A program made the translations under genes and the position numbers. From Chitinophagaceae bacterium (GTDB lineage: Bacteria; Bacteroidota; Bacteroidia; Chitinophagales; Chitinophagaceae): 64,000 bases of DNA. The notes under the pieces were generated by a model. The model did not search any database, was not told where the DNA came from, and saw only the letters and a list, made by a program, of their open reading frames with translations. Shown in pieces: positions 1-10,277 of the stretch (its first letter is position 1; each line of letters begins with the position of its first letter). Where the stretch lies: assembly GCA_947374225.1 (NCBI GenBank), contig CANCAY010000010.1, positions 1-64,000 on the forward strand, written 5' to 3'.

Positions 1-270
1 AAACCAATTGATCTTCCAATAGTTCGGTCCCGGTAAAAATTTGAGTTGCTTGGAATTTCTGATACATATATTAGGAAGTCGTTTAGGTAGAATCTGCTAA
101 AATTAGGCCAGAATTGTCAAAAATAGGAGAATGAAGGGTACTGGAAACCTAAATGAGTACAATATCTCAAAATCTGGCTTATTATTGATTTTCTAACTCA
201 TTGATAATCAGTACCTATTTAGTATGATATAATTCATGATACAAAAATATAATTGATAATCAATTAGTTG

Positions 271-334
271 CAAAGGTATGGTCAAAAATATCACTTAAAA
301 AGAAGGGAAAAGCCAAAATCCGCTCGTACCTTTG
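271..334. promoter_or_regulatory. Divergent TACCTTTG elements upstream of rplM
   Basis: Minus strand TACCTTTG (plus caaaggta 271-278) and plus strand TACCTTTG (327-334). Confidence 0.5.
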
Positions 335-401
335 CTCTCCCTTATAAAAGGGGATAATTTATGGCTAGCGGGATAGCGCAGCCTCATTTAAACAAAAGAT
401 T

Positions 402-845
402 ATGAGTAAACTACATTTCACCACGAAGCACGCCAACGCGGCTACCGTTACACATGGCTGGTACATTGTTGATGGTACTAATCAAACCGTAGGACGTATT
501 GCTTCAAAAATTGCAGCTGTTCTACGTGGTAAGAACAAGGCTTATTACACTCCTCACGTTGATTGTGGAGATTATGTAATCATCATTAACGCAGAAAAAG
601 TAAAATTAACTGGAAACAAATTCCACGATAAAGTTTACTTGAACTATTCTGGATACCCAGGTGGTAAGAAAGAAGAAGCTGCAGAAGATTTAATCAAGCG
701 TCGTCCAGAAGTTATTATGGAAAGAGCGGTAAAAGGTATGTTACCTAAAAACCGTTTAGGACGTAAGATGGTTAAAAAATTGTTTGTTTATGCAGGTGAA
801 AAACACCCACATAGTGCACAACAACCTAAAGAATTCAAATTTTAA
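402..845 (+). CDS. rplM: 50S ribosomal protein L13
   Basis: 147 aa ORF with L13-like motifs (GRIASKIAAVLRGKNK, GDYVIIINAEKVKLTGNK, GMLPKNRLGRKM); adjacent to rpsI. Confidence 0.97.
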   Translation: MSKLHFTTKHANAATVTHGWYIVDGTNQTVGRIASKIAAVLRGKNKAYYTPHVDCGDYVIIINAEKVKLTGNKFHDKVYLNYSGYPGGKKEEAAEDLIKRRPEVIMERAVKGMLPKNRLGRKMVKKLFVYAGEKHPHSAQQPKEFKF

Positions 846-866
846 TTAATTCCAAATCTAATATAA

Positions 867-1256
867 ATGGAAAAGCAAACAAATGCAGTAGGTCGTCGTA
901 AGGAAGCGGTAACACGCGTCTTCGTCAGCAAGGGTACTGGAAAGATCACTGTTAATGATAAAGATTACAAAGCATACTTTCCTTTAGTATACTTACAAAA
1001 CCAAGTGGAAGCTCCTTTAAAGGCAGCTGAAGCAGAAGGAAAATACGATATCGTAATTAATGCAACTGGTGGTGGAATGAAAGGCCAAGCAGAAGCAGCT
1101 AAATTAGGTATTGCACGTGTATTAGTTGAATTGAATCCTGAAGTTCGTCCAACGTTAAAAGCGGCTGGTCAATTGAAGCGTGATCCAAGAAGTGTAGAAC
1201 GTAAGAAGTTCGGTCACAAGAAGGCACGTAGAAGCTTCCAATTTAGCAAGCGTTAA
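867..1256 (+). CDS. rpsI: 30S ribosomal protein S9
   Basis: 129 aa; GRRKEAVTRVF start and the typical KKARRSFQFSKR C-terminus. Confidence 0.97.
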   Translation: MEKQTNAVGRRKEAVTRVFVSKGTGKITVNDKDYKAYFPLVYLQNQVEAPLKAAEAEGKYDIVINATGGGMKGQAEAAKLGIARVLVELNPEVRPTLKAAGQLKRDPRSVERKKFGHKKARRSFQFSKR

Positions 1257-1295
1257 TCGACACAATTTTTTAATTCATTATTACAACTTATACAA

Positions 1296-2174
1296 ATGGA
1301 AAATAACACTTCATTACAACAGCAACTTTTGGAGGCCGGCGTACACTTTGGTCACCTTAAAAAGAAGTGGAACCCTAAGATGTTACCTTACATCTTCGCT
1401 GAGAAGAAAGGTATCCACATCATTGATTTAAATAAAACAGTTGCTCATTTACAAGAAACTGCTGCTGCTTTAAAGCAAATTGCTAAGAGCGGTAAGAAAA
1501 TTATGTTTGTTGCTACTAAGAAACAAGCAAAAGAAATTGTAAGCGAGTGCGCTAAGAAAGTGAACATGCCTTACGCTACAGAGCGTTGGTTAGGTGGTAT
1601 GTTGACTAACTTCAATACCGTTCGTAAGAGCGTTAAGAAAATGCAAAGCATTGAAAAAATGTTGAGCGACGGAAGTGCTGAAAGCTTAACTAAAAAAGAG
1701 CGTTTAACATTAGGTCGTGATAAAGATAAAATGGAGAAAGTATTAGGTGGTATCGCTCAAATGGGTCGTTTACCAGCAGCTTTATTCTTAGTTGATATCG
1801 GACATGAGCATATCGCATTATCAGAAGCAAAGCGTTTGGGTATCCAAACATTTGGTATGGTAGACACTAACTGTGATCCTAATAAAGTTGACTTCTCTAT
1901 TCCAGCGAATGACGATGCAACTAAATCAATTGCAATTATCACTAACTATATTACTGCAGCAATTGCAGAAGGTTTAGCAGAGCGTCAAGCATCTAAAGAT
2001 GATGAAGGCGAAGCAGAAGAAGGTAACAATGAGAACGAAGCGAAAGCGCGTAGAATGGAAGCTGAAGCAAATGCTGAAGGCGGAAGAGCTAAGCGTGGCG
2101 CGGGTGCTGCTCCAACAGCTCCAGGTGCTCCTAAGCGTCGTATTCAAAGTACACGTCGCCCTGCAGGTAAATAA
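1296..2174 (+). CDS. rpsB: 30S ribosomal protein S2, with a low-complexity charged C-terminal extension
   Basis: LLEAGVHFGHLKKKWNPKM and RWLGGMLTNFNTVRKS motifs; followed by tsf. Confidence 0.97.
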   Translation: MENNTSLQQQLLEAGVHFGHLKKKWNPKMLPYIFAEKKGIHIIDLNKTVAHLQETAAALKQIAKSGKKIMFVATKKQAKEIVSECAKKVNMPYATERWLGGMLTNFNTVRKSVKKMQSIEKMLSDGSAESLTKKERLTLGRDKDKMEKVLGGIAQMGRLPAALFLVDIGHEHIALSEAKRLGIQTFGMVDTNCDPNKVDFSIPANDDATKSIAIITNYITAAIAEGLAERQASKDDEGEAEEGNNENEAKARRMEAEANAEGGRAKRGAGAAPTAPGAPKRRIQSTRRPAGK

Positions 2175-2185
2175 ATTTTAATGCA

Positions 2186-2226
2186 AATTGGGTTATTAGT
2201 GTCTTATGGATACTAATGACCCAATT
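2186..2226 (+). promoter_or_regulatory. Strong intercistronic stem-loop between rpsB and tsf (possible attenuator or processing site)
   Basis: AATTGGGTTATTAGTGTC-TTATG-GATACTAATGACCCAATT; nearly perfect arms; no clean U-tract. Confidence 0.6.
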
Positions 2227-2287
2227 GTATTTATTTGAACCAAGCGGGTTACTCCAATATTAAAAGACAATTATAAAACTATATTTT

Positions 2288-3121
2288 ATGAGCGCAATAA
2301 CTGCTGCAGATATTAATAAATTACGTCAAGCTACAGGTGCTGGTATGATGGATTGTAGAAAAGCATTAACAGAAACAAATAATGATTTTGAAGCTGCTAT
2401 CGACTGGTTACGTAAGCAAGGACAAAAAGTTGCTGCTAAGCGTAGCGACCGTGAAGCAAAAGAAGGTGTAATTATTGCACAAACTTCTGCTGACAAAAAA
2501 GTTGGATTTGTGGTATGTATTTCTTGTGAAACAGATTTCGTTTCTAAGAATGCAGAGTTCGTAGCATTTGCTCAAACAATTGCTGACGCTGCTGTTGCAA
2601 ACGACGTTAAGTCTGCTGAAGAATTAAATGCAGTAAGCATTAATGGTACTACAGTTGCTGATATGATTAATGACAAATTAGCTTCTATTGGTGAGAAAAT
2701 CGCGGTAGCTAAATTTGAAAGAGTAGAAGCTCCATATGTTGCTTCTTATATTCACGGTTCATACAGAATGGGTGTATTAGTTGCCTTGACTGCAGAAGCT
2801 GCTGAATTGGGTAAAGACCTTGCAATGCAAATTGCAGCGATGAACCCAGTGGCGGTTGATCCAGAATCTGTACCTGCTGAAACAGTTGCACGTGAAAGAG
2901 CAATTATCATAGATACAATGAAAGAGGATCCTAAGATGGCGGGTAAGCCAGAAGAAATGATTGCAAAAATTGCCGAAGGTAAAATTGCAGCATTCTTCAA
3001 AGAGCAAACTTTATTAGCACAGTCTTTTGTTAAGGACGGTTCTAAAACAGTGGGCGAGCATATCAAGTCTGTAGGGGCTGATATTAAGGTTACAGAATTC
3101 AAACGTGTTGCTTTAGGTTAA
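2288..3121 (+). CDS. tsf: Translation elongation factor Ts
   Basis: 277 aa; LRQATGAGMMDCRKAL and CETDFVSKN motifs. Confidence 0.97.
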   Translation: MSAITAADINKLRQATGAGMMDCRKALTETNNDFEAAIDWLRKQGQKVAAKRSDREAKEGVIIAQTSADKKVGFVVCISCETDFVSKNAEFVAFAQTIADAAVANDVKSAEELNAVSINGTTVADMINDKLASIGEKIAVAKFERVEAPYVASYIHGSYRMGVLVALTAEAAELGKDLAMQIAAMNPVAVDPESVPAETVARERAIIIDTMKEDPKMAGKPEEMIAKIAEGKIAAFFKEQTLLAQSFVKDGSKTVGEHIKSVGADIKVTEFKRVALG

Positions 3122-3165
3122 ATTGCAAGTGGACACTGTTTAGTTCAAAAAATACAGATGATTCA

Positions 3166-3199
3166 AATTCCTAGACAATAATAAATAGTCATAGGAATT
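3166..3199 (+). other. Stem-loop in the tsf 3' region, immediately upstream of the terminator
   Basis: AATTCCTAGAC...GTCATAGGAATT inverted repeat (8 bp perfect, then 3 bp with one bulge). Confidence 0.5.
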
Positions 3200-3213
3200 A
3201 ACAATACCGAGAA

Positions 3214-3237
3214 GGGGGTCCAAAAGGCCCCCTTTTT
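3214..3237 (+). terminator. Rho-independent terminator after tsf
   Basis: GGGGGTCC-AAAA-GGCCCCC followed by TTTTT. Confidence 0.85.
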
Positions 3238-3327
3238 ATTTGTGTCAAAATAAGGAGTAGCCGTCCATATAAATCCAACAAAACCTTCTTCAAAATTTGT
3301 ATCTTGCAAGTACAAATCAGTTCAACT

Positions 3328-4044
3328 ATGCAGCCAAAATATAAACGCGTATTACTTAAACTTTCTGGAGAAGCTTTATTAGGAAATGAAAGAAACGGAG
3401 ACCCTTTCAATCCTAAAATTATAGAGCAGTATGCAAATGAAATTAAAGAATTAGTAGGTTTAGGGGTAGAAGTAGCCATTGTAATTGGAGGCGGTAATAT
3501 TTACCGAGGCATGAATGAAGCTGATAGTGGAATTGAAAGAGCACATGGTGATTATATGGGTATGTTGGCAACAGTAATCAATGCCATGGCCATACAAGCA
3601 ATGTTAGAAAAAATTGGAGTGTACACTCGATTACAGTCTGCGATTAATATGGAACAAGTAGCAGAACCCTATATAAGAAGAAAAGCATTAAGACATTTAG
3701 AAAAAGGACGTGTAGTTATATTTGGAGCAGGAACAGGTAATCCTTATTTCACAACAGACACGGCGGGTTCTTTAAGAGCTATTGAGATGAAAGCAGATGT
3801 AATATTAAAAGGAACAAGAGTAGACGGAGTATATGATTGCGATCCAGAAAAAAATCCAGGCGCTATAAAGTTTGATACGATTAGTTTCCAGGACTGTATT
3901 TCAAAAAATTTGAAAGTAATGGACATGACGGCTTTCACATTATGTATGGAAAACAAATTGCCAATTATTGTATTCGACATGAACAAGGCAGGAAATTTAT
4001 TGAAAATTGTTAAAGGCGAGAAAGTAGGAACATTAGTAGGATAA
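3328..4044 (+). CDS. pyrH: UMP kinase
   Basis: [25 protein letters not shown] and [12 protein letters not shown] motifs; ATG at 3328 preferred over the TTG at 3304 used in the ORF track. Confidence 0.96.
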   Translation: MQPKYKRVLLKLSGEALLGNERNGDPFNPKIIEQYANEIKELVGLGVEVAIVIGGGNIYRGMNEADSGIERAHGDYMGMLATVINAMAIQAMLEKIGVYTRLQSAINMEQVAEPYIRRKALRHLEKGRVVIFGAGTGNPYFTTDTAGSLRAIEMKADVILKGTRVDGVYDCDPEKNPGAIKFDTISFQDCISKNLKVMDMTAFTLCMENKLPIIVFDMNKAGNLLKIVKGEKVGTLVG

Positions 4045-4058
4045 GAAAAACAAAAAGC

Positions 4059-5381
4059 ATGCAAAAAGTAAAGACGTTAGTATCATTCGTATTATTAGTT
4101 ATTATAGGAAATTCAGTTAACGCACAAGTATTAACATTAAATGAAGCGGTAAAAACGGCTTTAAAAAATAGTTACGATATCCAATTAGTAGAAAACAGTT
4201 TGGCTATTGCAAAGAATAATAATGATTTAGGCGTAGCGGGCGCATTGCCAACTATAACTGCCACTGCAAATAATAATAAGTCAATAAGCACAATACAACA
4301 AAACTTTGCAGACCCAAGTCGTAATACAACTAAATCAGGAGTAGACGGAAACACTTTAACAGCAGGACTTACCGCGTCTGTGGTGATATTCAATGGCTAC
4401 AGAATCATGACTACTAAAGACCGATTAGCTTCTATTGAAAAGCAAAATGGATTATTATTAAAGGCGCAAATGAACAATACAGTGGCTTTAGTGATGCAAC
4501 AATATTATAATGTAGCACGTCAGCAAGCGTATTTAAAAACAATTCAAAAATCAATTGAAGCAAGTCAACAAAGATTAGACATTGTAAAAACAAGACAACA
4601 GGTTGGTGTTGCAAATCAGGCAGACATTTTACAATCTAATTTGGATTTAAATGCATTAGTGCAAGCAAAGCGCAATCAAGAATTATTAATAGCACAATCT
4701 AAATCAGATTTATTAAGAACCATGGTAATGCCAGAAGGTTCAATAAATTCAATGCAAGTGCAGGACAGTATTCAACTGGATGCTAAGTTAAAATATACAG
4801 GTGCAGACGGAATCGAAAACAACATTGCACAAAATCCACAAATGGCTGCTATTGCGCAACAAGTAGACATTAATAAATTAATAGAAAAAGAAACCAAAGC
4901 TTTATTGTATCCAACATTAAGAGCAAGTACAGGGTATAATATAAACAGTACCACTTCTGCAGCAGGATTTGCTTTGTTAAATGAAACCTATGGTCCATTC
5001 TTAGGAGTGAATTTATCTATTCCAATTTATGCTGGAGGACTAGCTAAAAAGAATTTGAAGAATGCTAGAACCAATTCAAGCAGTGCAGCTTTGCAATATA
5101 ATAATGCAATGCAGGATACCAAGAACAATGCCTACAAAACAAACGAAGCATATCAAAACAGCATTCAACAAATACCAGTAGAAACCGAGAACTATAATAT
5201 GTCTCAGTCTTTATTAGACTTAGTGATGCAAAAGTATCAATTAGGTCAAGCTACCATGGTAGACGTGAAACAAGCACAACAAAGTTTTGAGAATGCAGGC
5301 TTTAGATTAGTAAGTTTAAGATACACAGCAAAAATTGCAGAGATTGAATTAAAGCGACTTGCAAATCAATTGAATTTCTAA
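4059..5381 (+). CDS. TolC-family outer membrane efflux protein
   Basis: Signal peptide ending NAQ; coiled-coil OEP repeats (LNEAVKTALKNSYDI, QKYQLGQATMVDVKQAQQSFENA). Confidence 0.88.
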   Translation: MQKVKTLVSFVLLVIIGNSVNAQVLTLNEAVKTALKNSYDIQLVENSLAIAKNNNDLGVAGALPTITATANNNKSISTIQQNFADPSRNTTKSGVDGNTLTAGLTASVVIFNGYRIMTTKDRLASIEKQNGLLLKAQMNNTVALVMQQYYNVARQQAYLKTIQKSIEASQQRLDIVKTRQQVGVANQADILQSNLDLNALVQAKRNQELLIAQSKSDLLRTMVMPEGSINSMQVQDSIQLDAKLKYTGADGIENNIAQNPQMAAIAQQVDINKLIEKETKALLYPTLRASTGYNINSTTSAAGFALLNETYGPFLGVNLSIPIYAGGLAKKNLKNARTNSSSAALQYNNAMQDTKNNAYKTNEAYQNSIQQIPVETENYNMSQSLLDLVMQKYQLGQATMVDVKQAQQSFENAGFRLVSLRYTAKIAEIELKRLANQLNF

Positions 5382-5428
5382 TTCAAACAAGTTGCGTTTC
5401 TAAAAATCATTCGCATTAATTAAATTTC

Positions 5429-6538
5429 ATGCAATCCATAACAGTAAAAGCTCCGGGCAGAATCAATTTAATTGGAGAGCATACTGATTATAATAATGGA
5501 TTTGTATTACCTGCTGCAATTCAAAAAGCAGCGACAGTTACAATCGAAAAAAGAGTAGACAGACTAGTCTTAATGAATGCTGTTGATTTAAATGATTCCA
5601 TTTCCATCTTATTAGAGGAGATTAAACCATCCGAAATTCACTGGGCTAATTATATAATAGGCGTGATTGTACAGTTTCAGAAAAATCATAATTTCCCAAC
5701 AGGTTTTTCAATAACCTTAAAAAGTGATATACCAATGGGCGCAGGACTATCAAGTTCCGCAGCCATTGAATGTGCAGTAGCATATGCATTAAATGAATTA
5801 TTTGCTTTTGGTATAGACAAAATGGAATTAGCTTTAATGGCACAAAAAGCAGAACAGGAATACGCTGGAGTGCAATGTGGTATTATGGATCAGTTTGCAA
5901 GCCTATTTGGCAAAAAGGATCAGGTAGTTTTATTAGATTGTAAAACAATGGAATACCAATACTTTCCATTATTATTAGAAGACTATACCATAGTATTATT
6001 TGACACCCAAATTAAACATGCACTAGCAAGCAGTGAATACAATACTAGACGCTTGGAATGTGAAGTGGGTGTGTCCATGATACAGACTAAATTTGCTCAA
6101 GTAAATTGTTTAAGAGAGGCTAATTTAGACATGCTCAATGAATGCGTAAATGCAAGTTTACATCCCATTGTATATAATAGATGTAAATATGTAATTGAAG
6201 AAATGGAAAGAACCTTAGCTGCAACAGAAAATTTAGTTGCCAATGATTTAGCAGCTTTTGGAGAAAAAATGTTCGCAACACATGAGGGATTGACTAAGCT
6301 ATATGAAGTGAGTTGTGTAGAACTAGACGCATTGGTTGCAATGGTAAAAAATAAGAAAGAGGTAATAGGTGCTAGAATGATGGGAGGTGGTTTTGGGGGA
6401 TGCACCATTAATATTGTGAAAAAGACCGAATTGAATAAAGTAATAGTAAATACTAGCGATGCCTATAAGCAGAAAACTGGAAAAGACCTTGTACATTATA
6501 TTGTAAATATTGAAGACGGTGCACATATAACTAACTAG
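5429..6538 (+). CDS. galK: Galactokinase
   Basis: APGRINLIGEHTDYNNGFVLP signature; PMGAGLSSSAAIE; GARMMGGGFGGC. Confidence 0.95.
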   Translation: MQSITVKAPGRINLIGEHTDYNNGFVLPAAIQKAATVTIEKRVDRLVLMNAVDLNDSISILLEEIKPSEIHWANYIIGVIVQFQKNHNFPTGFSITLKSDIPMGAGLSSSAAIECAVAYALNELFAFGIDKMELALMAQKAEQEYAGVQCGIMDQFASLFGKKDQVVLLDCKTMEYQYFPLLLEDYTIVLFDTQIKHALASSEYNTRRLECEVGVSMIQTKFAQVNCLREANLDMLNECVNASLHPIVYNRCKYVIEEMERTLAATENLVANDLAAFGEKMFATHEGLTKLYEVSCVELDALVAMVKNKKEVIGARMMGGGFGGCTINIVKKTELNKVIVNTSDAYKQKTGKDLVHYIVNIEDGAHITN

Positions 6539-6572
6539 TTCATAGTAATAAAAAAATTATTTATGTAAAATA

Positions 6573-6606
6573 AAATCCCCCCTAATTGTGTTAGGAGGGA
6601 TTTTTA
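6573..6606. terminator. Bidirectional intrinsic terminator between the convergent galK and RND genes
   Basis: AAATCCCCCCTAA-TTGTG-TTAGGAGGGATTTTT. Confidence 0.8.
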
Positions 6607-6645
6607 AATTAAATACTATTCGATTAGGAATATTATTTCAAATTC

Positions 6646-9600
6646 TTAGAACCAAGAACCATTGATGACTTCGTCACCATTGGCATTGTTCTTTGCTTTT
6701 CTTCTTGCAACATTTCTTTTTTGAATCCAAGTGCTTAAAAGCATCAAAGGAATAAAGATAAAAGTTAAAGGAGGAATACCTAACATGCTAATCCACTTGC
6801 CACCAAAATGACGGCGCATTGGACGACGTAAGCGTTCTGCCATTAAATACATACCTGGTACAATAAACAAAGTCATGAAAAACGCAAAAGTTAAACCATA
6901 TATAATGGTCCAGCTTAATGGTTTCCAGAAAGCAACGTTATCACCACCAAAGAAGATATGTGGATTCAACTCGCTAAATAACGTTACAAAGTTGATATTA
7001 AATCCAACGGCAATTGGAATAAAACCAAGTATTGCAGCTAAGGCGGTTAGCATTACTGGAATAATTCTAGTCTTACCAGCTTGTACCACTGCTTCCCTTG
7101 TTTTATAACCTCTTGCTCTTAATTCGTCGGCAAATTCAATTACAAGGATACCATTTTTAACAACGATACCCGCAAGTCCTACAATACCTAAACCAGTCAT
7201 CACACCAGAAACCTTCATACCGAATATAGAGAATCCTAAGAAGACTCCAATGATACTAAACAAGATCTCTGTTAAGATAATCACAGATTTAGAGATAGAA
7301 TTAAATTGTAAAACCAAGGTAAACAAGATCAACATTAAAGCAATCACTAAAGCTTTACCTAAGAAGGCAACGGTCTCTAATTGTTGTTCATTCTCTCCTG
7401 TTTGGGATACAGTTACCCCTTCTGCAATTCCTGGGTAGTTGCTAATAAATTGTGCAATTACCTGATTCACCGCTGTTGGGTTATAACCTTGGTCAGTTAA
7501 TACATTAGACCTTAATTGAATTAAACGTTTTTGGTTTTTTCTTTTAATACTTCCTAAAGTACTCGTTGGCTCCACTTTCACTAAAGAGCTAATTGGAATA
7601 TTTTTAACCATACCACCTGCTGCCATATCTCTAAAAGATAAACGCATATTAAGTAAGTCAACTAAATTCTTTCTTTGTGTTTCTTCGTTTCTTAATTGAA
7701 TTTTATATTCTTCTTTACCATCTTTAATTTTAGAAACCTCTTTACCAAATAAGGCAGTACGAATTTGCATACCTACTTGCGCACTTGAAACGCCTTCTAT
7801 TAAAGCACGCTCTCTGTCAATGGTTAAAGTCAATTCAGGATTATTTAAATCCACGTCCATCTTCAAGGCTTCAATACCTGGTATTTGAGCAGCGTCTAAA
7901 TAGTTTTTTAAACCTACTGAAGTTTTTATTAATTTATCAAAGTCGTCTCCTTGAATCTCAATATTTACTGGAGGTTCAGTTGGAGGTCCACTTGACTCTT
8001 GTGTAACAGTAATTTCAGAACCAGGAATTCCTTTCATTTGAGCACGTATCGCATCTAAATAAGGAGCAGTAGATTTGCCATGACGTTTTTCAAATTCCAC
8101 AAAATTGATTTGTAAACGACCTAATTCAGAACGCGTACTTCTGTCTCCAGACTGAGGGTCACCTGCACCAACCGCTACGTTTGAAATAATACTTTCTACT
8201 ACCGGGTTGGTTCTGCCATTATCAATCTCTAAAATTTTAGCTACTTTTTTCTCTAATACTTTAGTTACAGAATCGGTATAACCCACTTGCGTTCCAACTG
8301 GAAGTTTTAAATAAACATATACTTGGTTAGGGTCTCCTTTAGGGAAAAACTCAATACCTACTCTTCCGGTATTAATACTAATTATAAATACAATAAGGGA
8401 AACTATAAACAATACAATAGTTCCAATTAATAATTTAACAGGTCTCCAGCCGCTTAATGCTCTTCTTAAAATACGCTCGTAGGTATTCATCATTGCAGGT
8501 AAGATCTTTTCTTGGAAAGCTTCAATAGCGCTCGTAATAAAATATTTATTAGCAACTACTAAAATCATAAAGAAGATTAATAAGTTACCTAGGAAGGTAG
8601 CGCCCATGATATCTAATAAAATACCAAAGGCAATTGGAAGCCAAAATGTTCTCTTTTTAAAGATGGCAGATTTTGGTTCCTCAGACTTCGCTTCTTCGTG
8701 ATTCATAAAGTCAACCGCAAATACGGGGTTCATAATAAACGCAACTACCAATGAAGCAGCTAATGTAAATATTAACATTGCCGGTAGATACACCATGAAC
8801 TTACCAATAATTCCAGGCCAGAATAATAATGGGAAGAAAGGAGCTAAAGTGGTAATGGTACCTGCAAATACAGGAACGAACACTTCACCCGCAGCCATTC
8901 TAGCAGAAGTAGTAGCAGTTAATTTTCCCTTGCCCTGAATAAATATTCTGTGTGTGTTTTCAATAACCACAATGGCATCGTCAACAATAATTCCCAATCC
9001 AAACAATAAGGCAAATAATACCATAAAGTTAAGGGTGATATGAGAACCTACTACTAAGTCACCAGCCGGTAATAATACAAAGGCAACGAACATACTCAAT
9101 GGAACAGAAAGTGCCACAAAGAAGGCGTTGGTAATGCCCATGAAAAACATTAACACAATCAATACTAAAACGAAGCCAATTACAATAGAGTTAACCAATT
9201 CAGTAAATGAACTTCTGGTTCTAATACTTTGGTCTCCAGTAATAACTGCTTTTAAATCCTTAGGCAACATAGTTGCCTTTGCCTCCTCTACAATTTTCTT
9301 AACAGCGTCGGAAGTGGCAATTAAATTTTCCCCGTTTCTTTTAATAATATTTAAAGTCAATACATTCTTGCCGTCTAAACGTGCATAGCTTTCATTGTCT
9401 TTAACCGTATCCTTAATAGTAGCTACGTCTTTCAAATAGATTGGTGCGCCACTAGTATTACGTACAATAATATTAGCAATATCATTGGCGTTTTTTAATT
9501 GGCCTTTTAATTGAAGGTTACGCTTCATGGTACCCACTTCTAATTGGCCACCAGATAAATCTAAATTTTCTCTTTGTATAGCATTACTAATATCATCAAA

Positions 9601-10239
9601 TGTGATACCAGAGCTTTGCATACGATAGTTGTCAACGTTTATTTGAAACTCTCTTTCGGGAGCACCTACTAAGTCAACTCTATTAATTTGTGCAACGCCT
9701 TCTAATTTATCTTTTAAGTCGTCAGCATATTTTTTTAATTGAACACCACTGTAGTTACCACTAATGTTAACATACATAATTGGCATATCACTAATATTAA
9801 CTTCAATTACTCTTGGTTCTTGTGTTAAGTCATTAGGTAAGTCTCCTTTAGCTTTATCCACCGCATCCTTCACTTTTTGCAAAGCGATGTCTGGTTTCAC
9901 GTCGGTGCTAAATTCAACAGTGATCGCAGAGAAGTCTTGTTGTGAAGTAGAAGTAAACTTATTAATTTTTACGCCACTGATACTTTTAATTTGCTTCTCA
10001 ATAGGACGTGTAACCAAGTTTTCAATATCCTTAGGAGAATTACCTACATATATTGTTTGCACATACATAGTTGGAATAATCACTTCCGGAAACTGTTCTT
10101 TTGGAAGTGTCAAAAACTGATAGATACCACCTAAGCTTAAAAATAACATGATCAAATAGATCGATGTTTTATTGGTGATACTCCAAGAAGTAGGTTTAAA
10201 CTCCTTGAACTTCTCTTTTATTTTATGGAATTTCGACAT
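6646..10239 (-). CDS. RND-family efflux transporter inner membrane permease (AcrB/HAE1-like)
   Basis: 1197 aa; FPEVIIPTMYVQTIYVGNSPKDIENLVTRPIE; GIIVDDAIVVIENTHR; downstream of MFP and TolC genes. Confidence 0.93.
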   Translation of the reverse strand: MSKFHKIKEKFKEFKPTSWSITNKTSIYLIMLFLSLGGIYQFLTLPKEQFPEVIIPTMYVQTIYVGNSPKDIENLVTRPIEKQIKSISGVKINKFTSTSQQDFSAITVEFSTDVKPDIALQKVKDAVDKAKGDLPNDLTQEPRVIEVNISDMPIMYVNISGNYSGVQLKKYADDLKDKLEGVAQINRVDLVGAPEREFQINVDNYRMQSSGITFDDISNAIQRENLDLSGGQLEVGTMKRNLQLKGQLKNANDIANIIVRNTSGAPIYLKDVATIKDTVKDNESYARLDGKNVLTLNIIKRNGENLIATSDAVKKIVEEAKATMLPKDLKAVITGDQSIRTRSSFTELVNSIVIGFVLVLIVLMFFMGITNAFFVALSVPLSMFVAFVLLPAGDLVVGSHITLNFMVLFALLFGLGIIVDDAIVVIENTHRIFIQGKGKLTATTSARMAAGEVFVPVFAGTITTLAPFFPLLFWPGIIGKFMVYLPAMLIFTLAASLVVAFIMNPVFAVDFMNHEEAKSEEPKSAIFKKRTFWLPIAFGILLDIMGATFLGNLLIFFMILVVANKYFITSAIEAFQEKILPAMMNTYERILRRALSGWRPVKLLIGTIVLFIVSLIVFIISINTGRVGIEFFPKGDPNQVYVYLKLPVGTQVGYTDSVTKVLEKKVAKILEIDNGRTNPVVESIISNVAVGAGDPQSGDRSTRSELGRLQINFVEFEKRHGKSTAPYLDAIRAQMKGIPGSEITVTQESSGPPTEPPVNIEIQGDDFDKLIKTSVGLKNYLDAAQIPGIEALKMDVDLNNPELTLTIDRERALIEGVSSAQVGMQIRTALFGKEVSKIKDGKEEYKIQLRNEETQRKNLVDLLNMRLSFRDMAAGGMVKNIPISSLVKVEPTSTLGSIKRKNQKRLIQLRSNVLTDQGYNPTAVNQVIAQFISNYPGIAEGVTVSQTGENEQQLETVAFLGKALVIALMLILFTLVLQFNSISKSVIILTEILFSIIGVFLGFSIFGMKVSGVMTGLGIVGLAGIVVKNGILVIEFADELRARGYKTREAVVQAGKTRIIPVMLTALAAILGFIPIAVGFNINFVTLFSELNPHIFFGGDNVAFWKPLSWTIIYGLTFAFFMTLFIVPGMYLMAERLRRPMRRHFGGKWISMLGIPPLTFIFIPLMLLSTWIQKRNVARRKAKNNANGDEVINGSWF

Positions 10240-10277
10240 ATAGCTCGATTTGCTTTTTTAAATTTAATTCGCTGTAA

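Noticed and set aside
1-60. Possible tRNA 3' fragment (TTCGGTCCCGG) at the left edge
   Set aside because: Does not fit the TTCRANY T-loop consensus and no acceptor stem or CCA-type end can be drawn.
1999-2181. 60-aa alternate-frame plus-strand ORF within the rpsB C-terminus
   Set aside because: Out-of-frame reading of the Lys/Glu/Ala-rich S2 tail; no independent evidence of translation.
2752-3102. 116-aa antisense ORF opposite tsf
   Set aside because: Fully contained in tsf on the opposite strand; typical shadow ORF.
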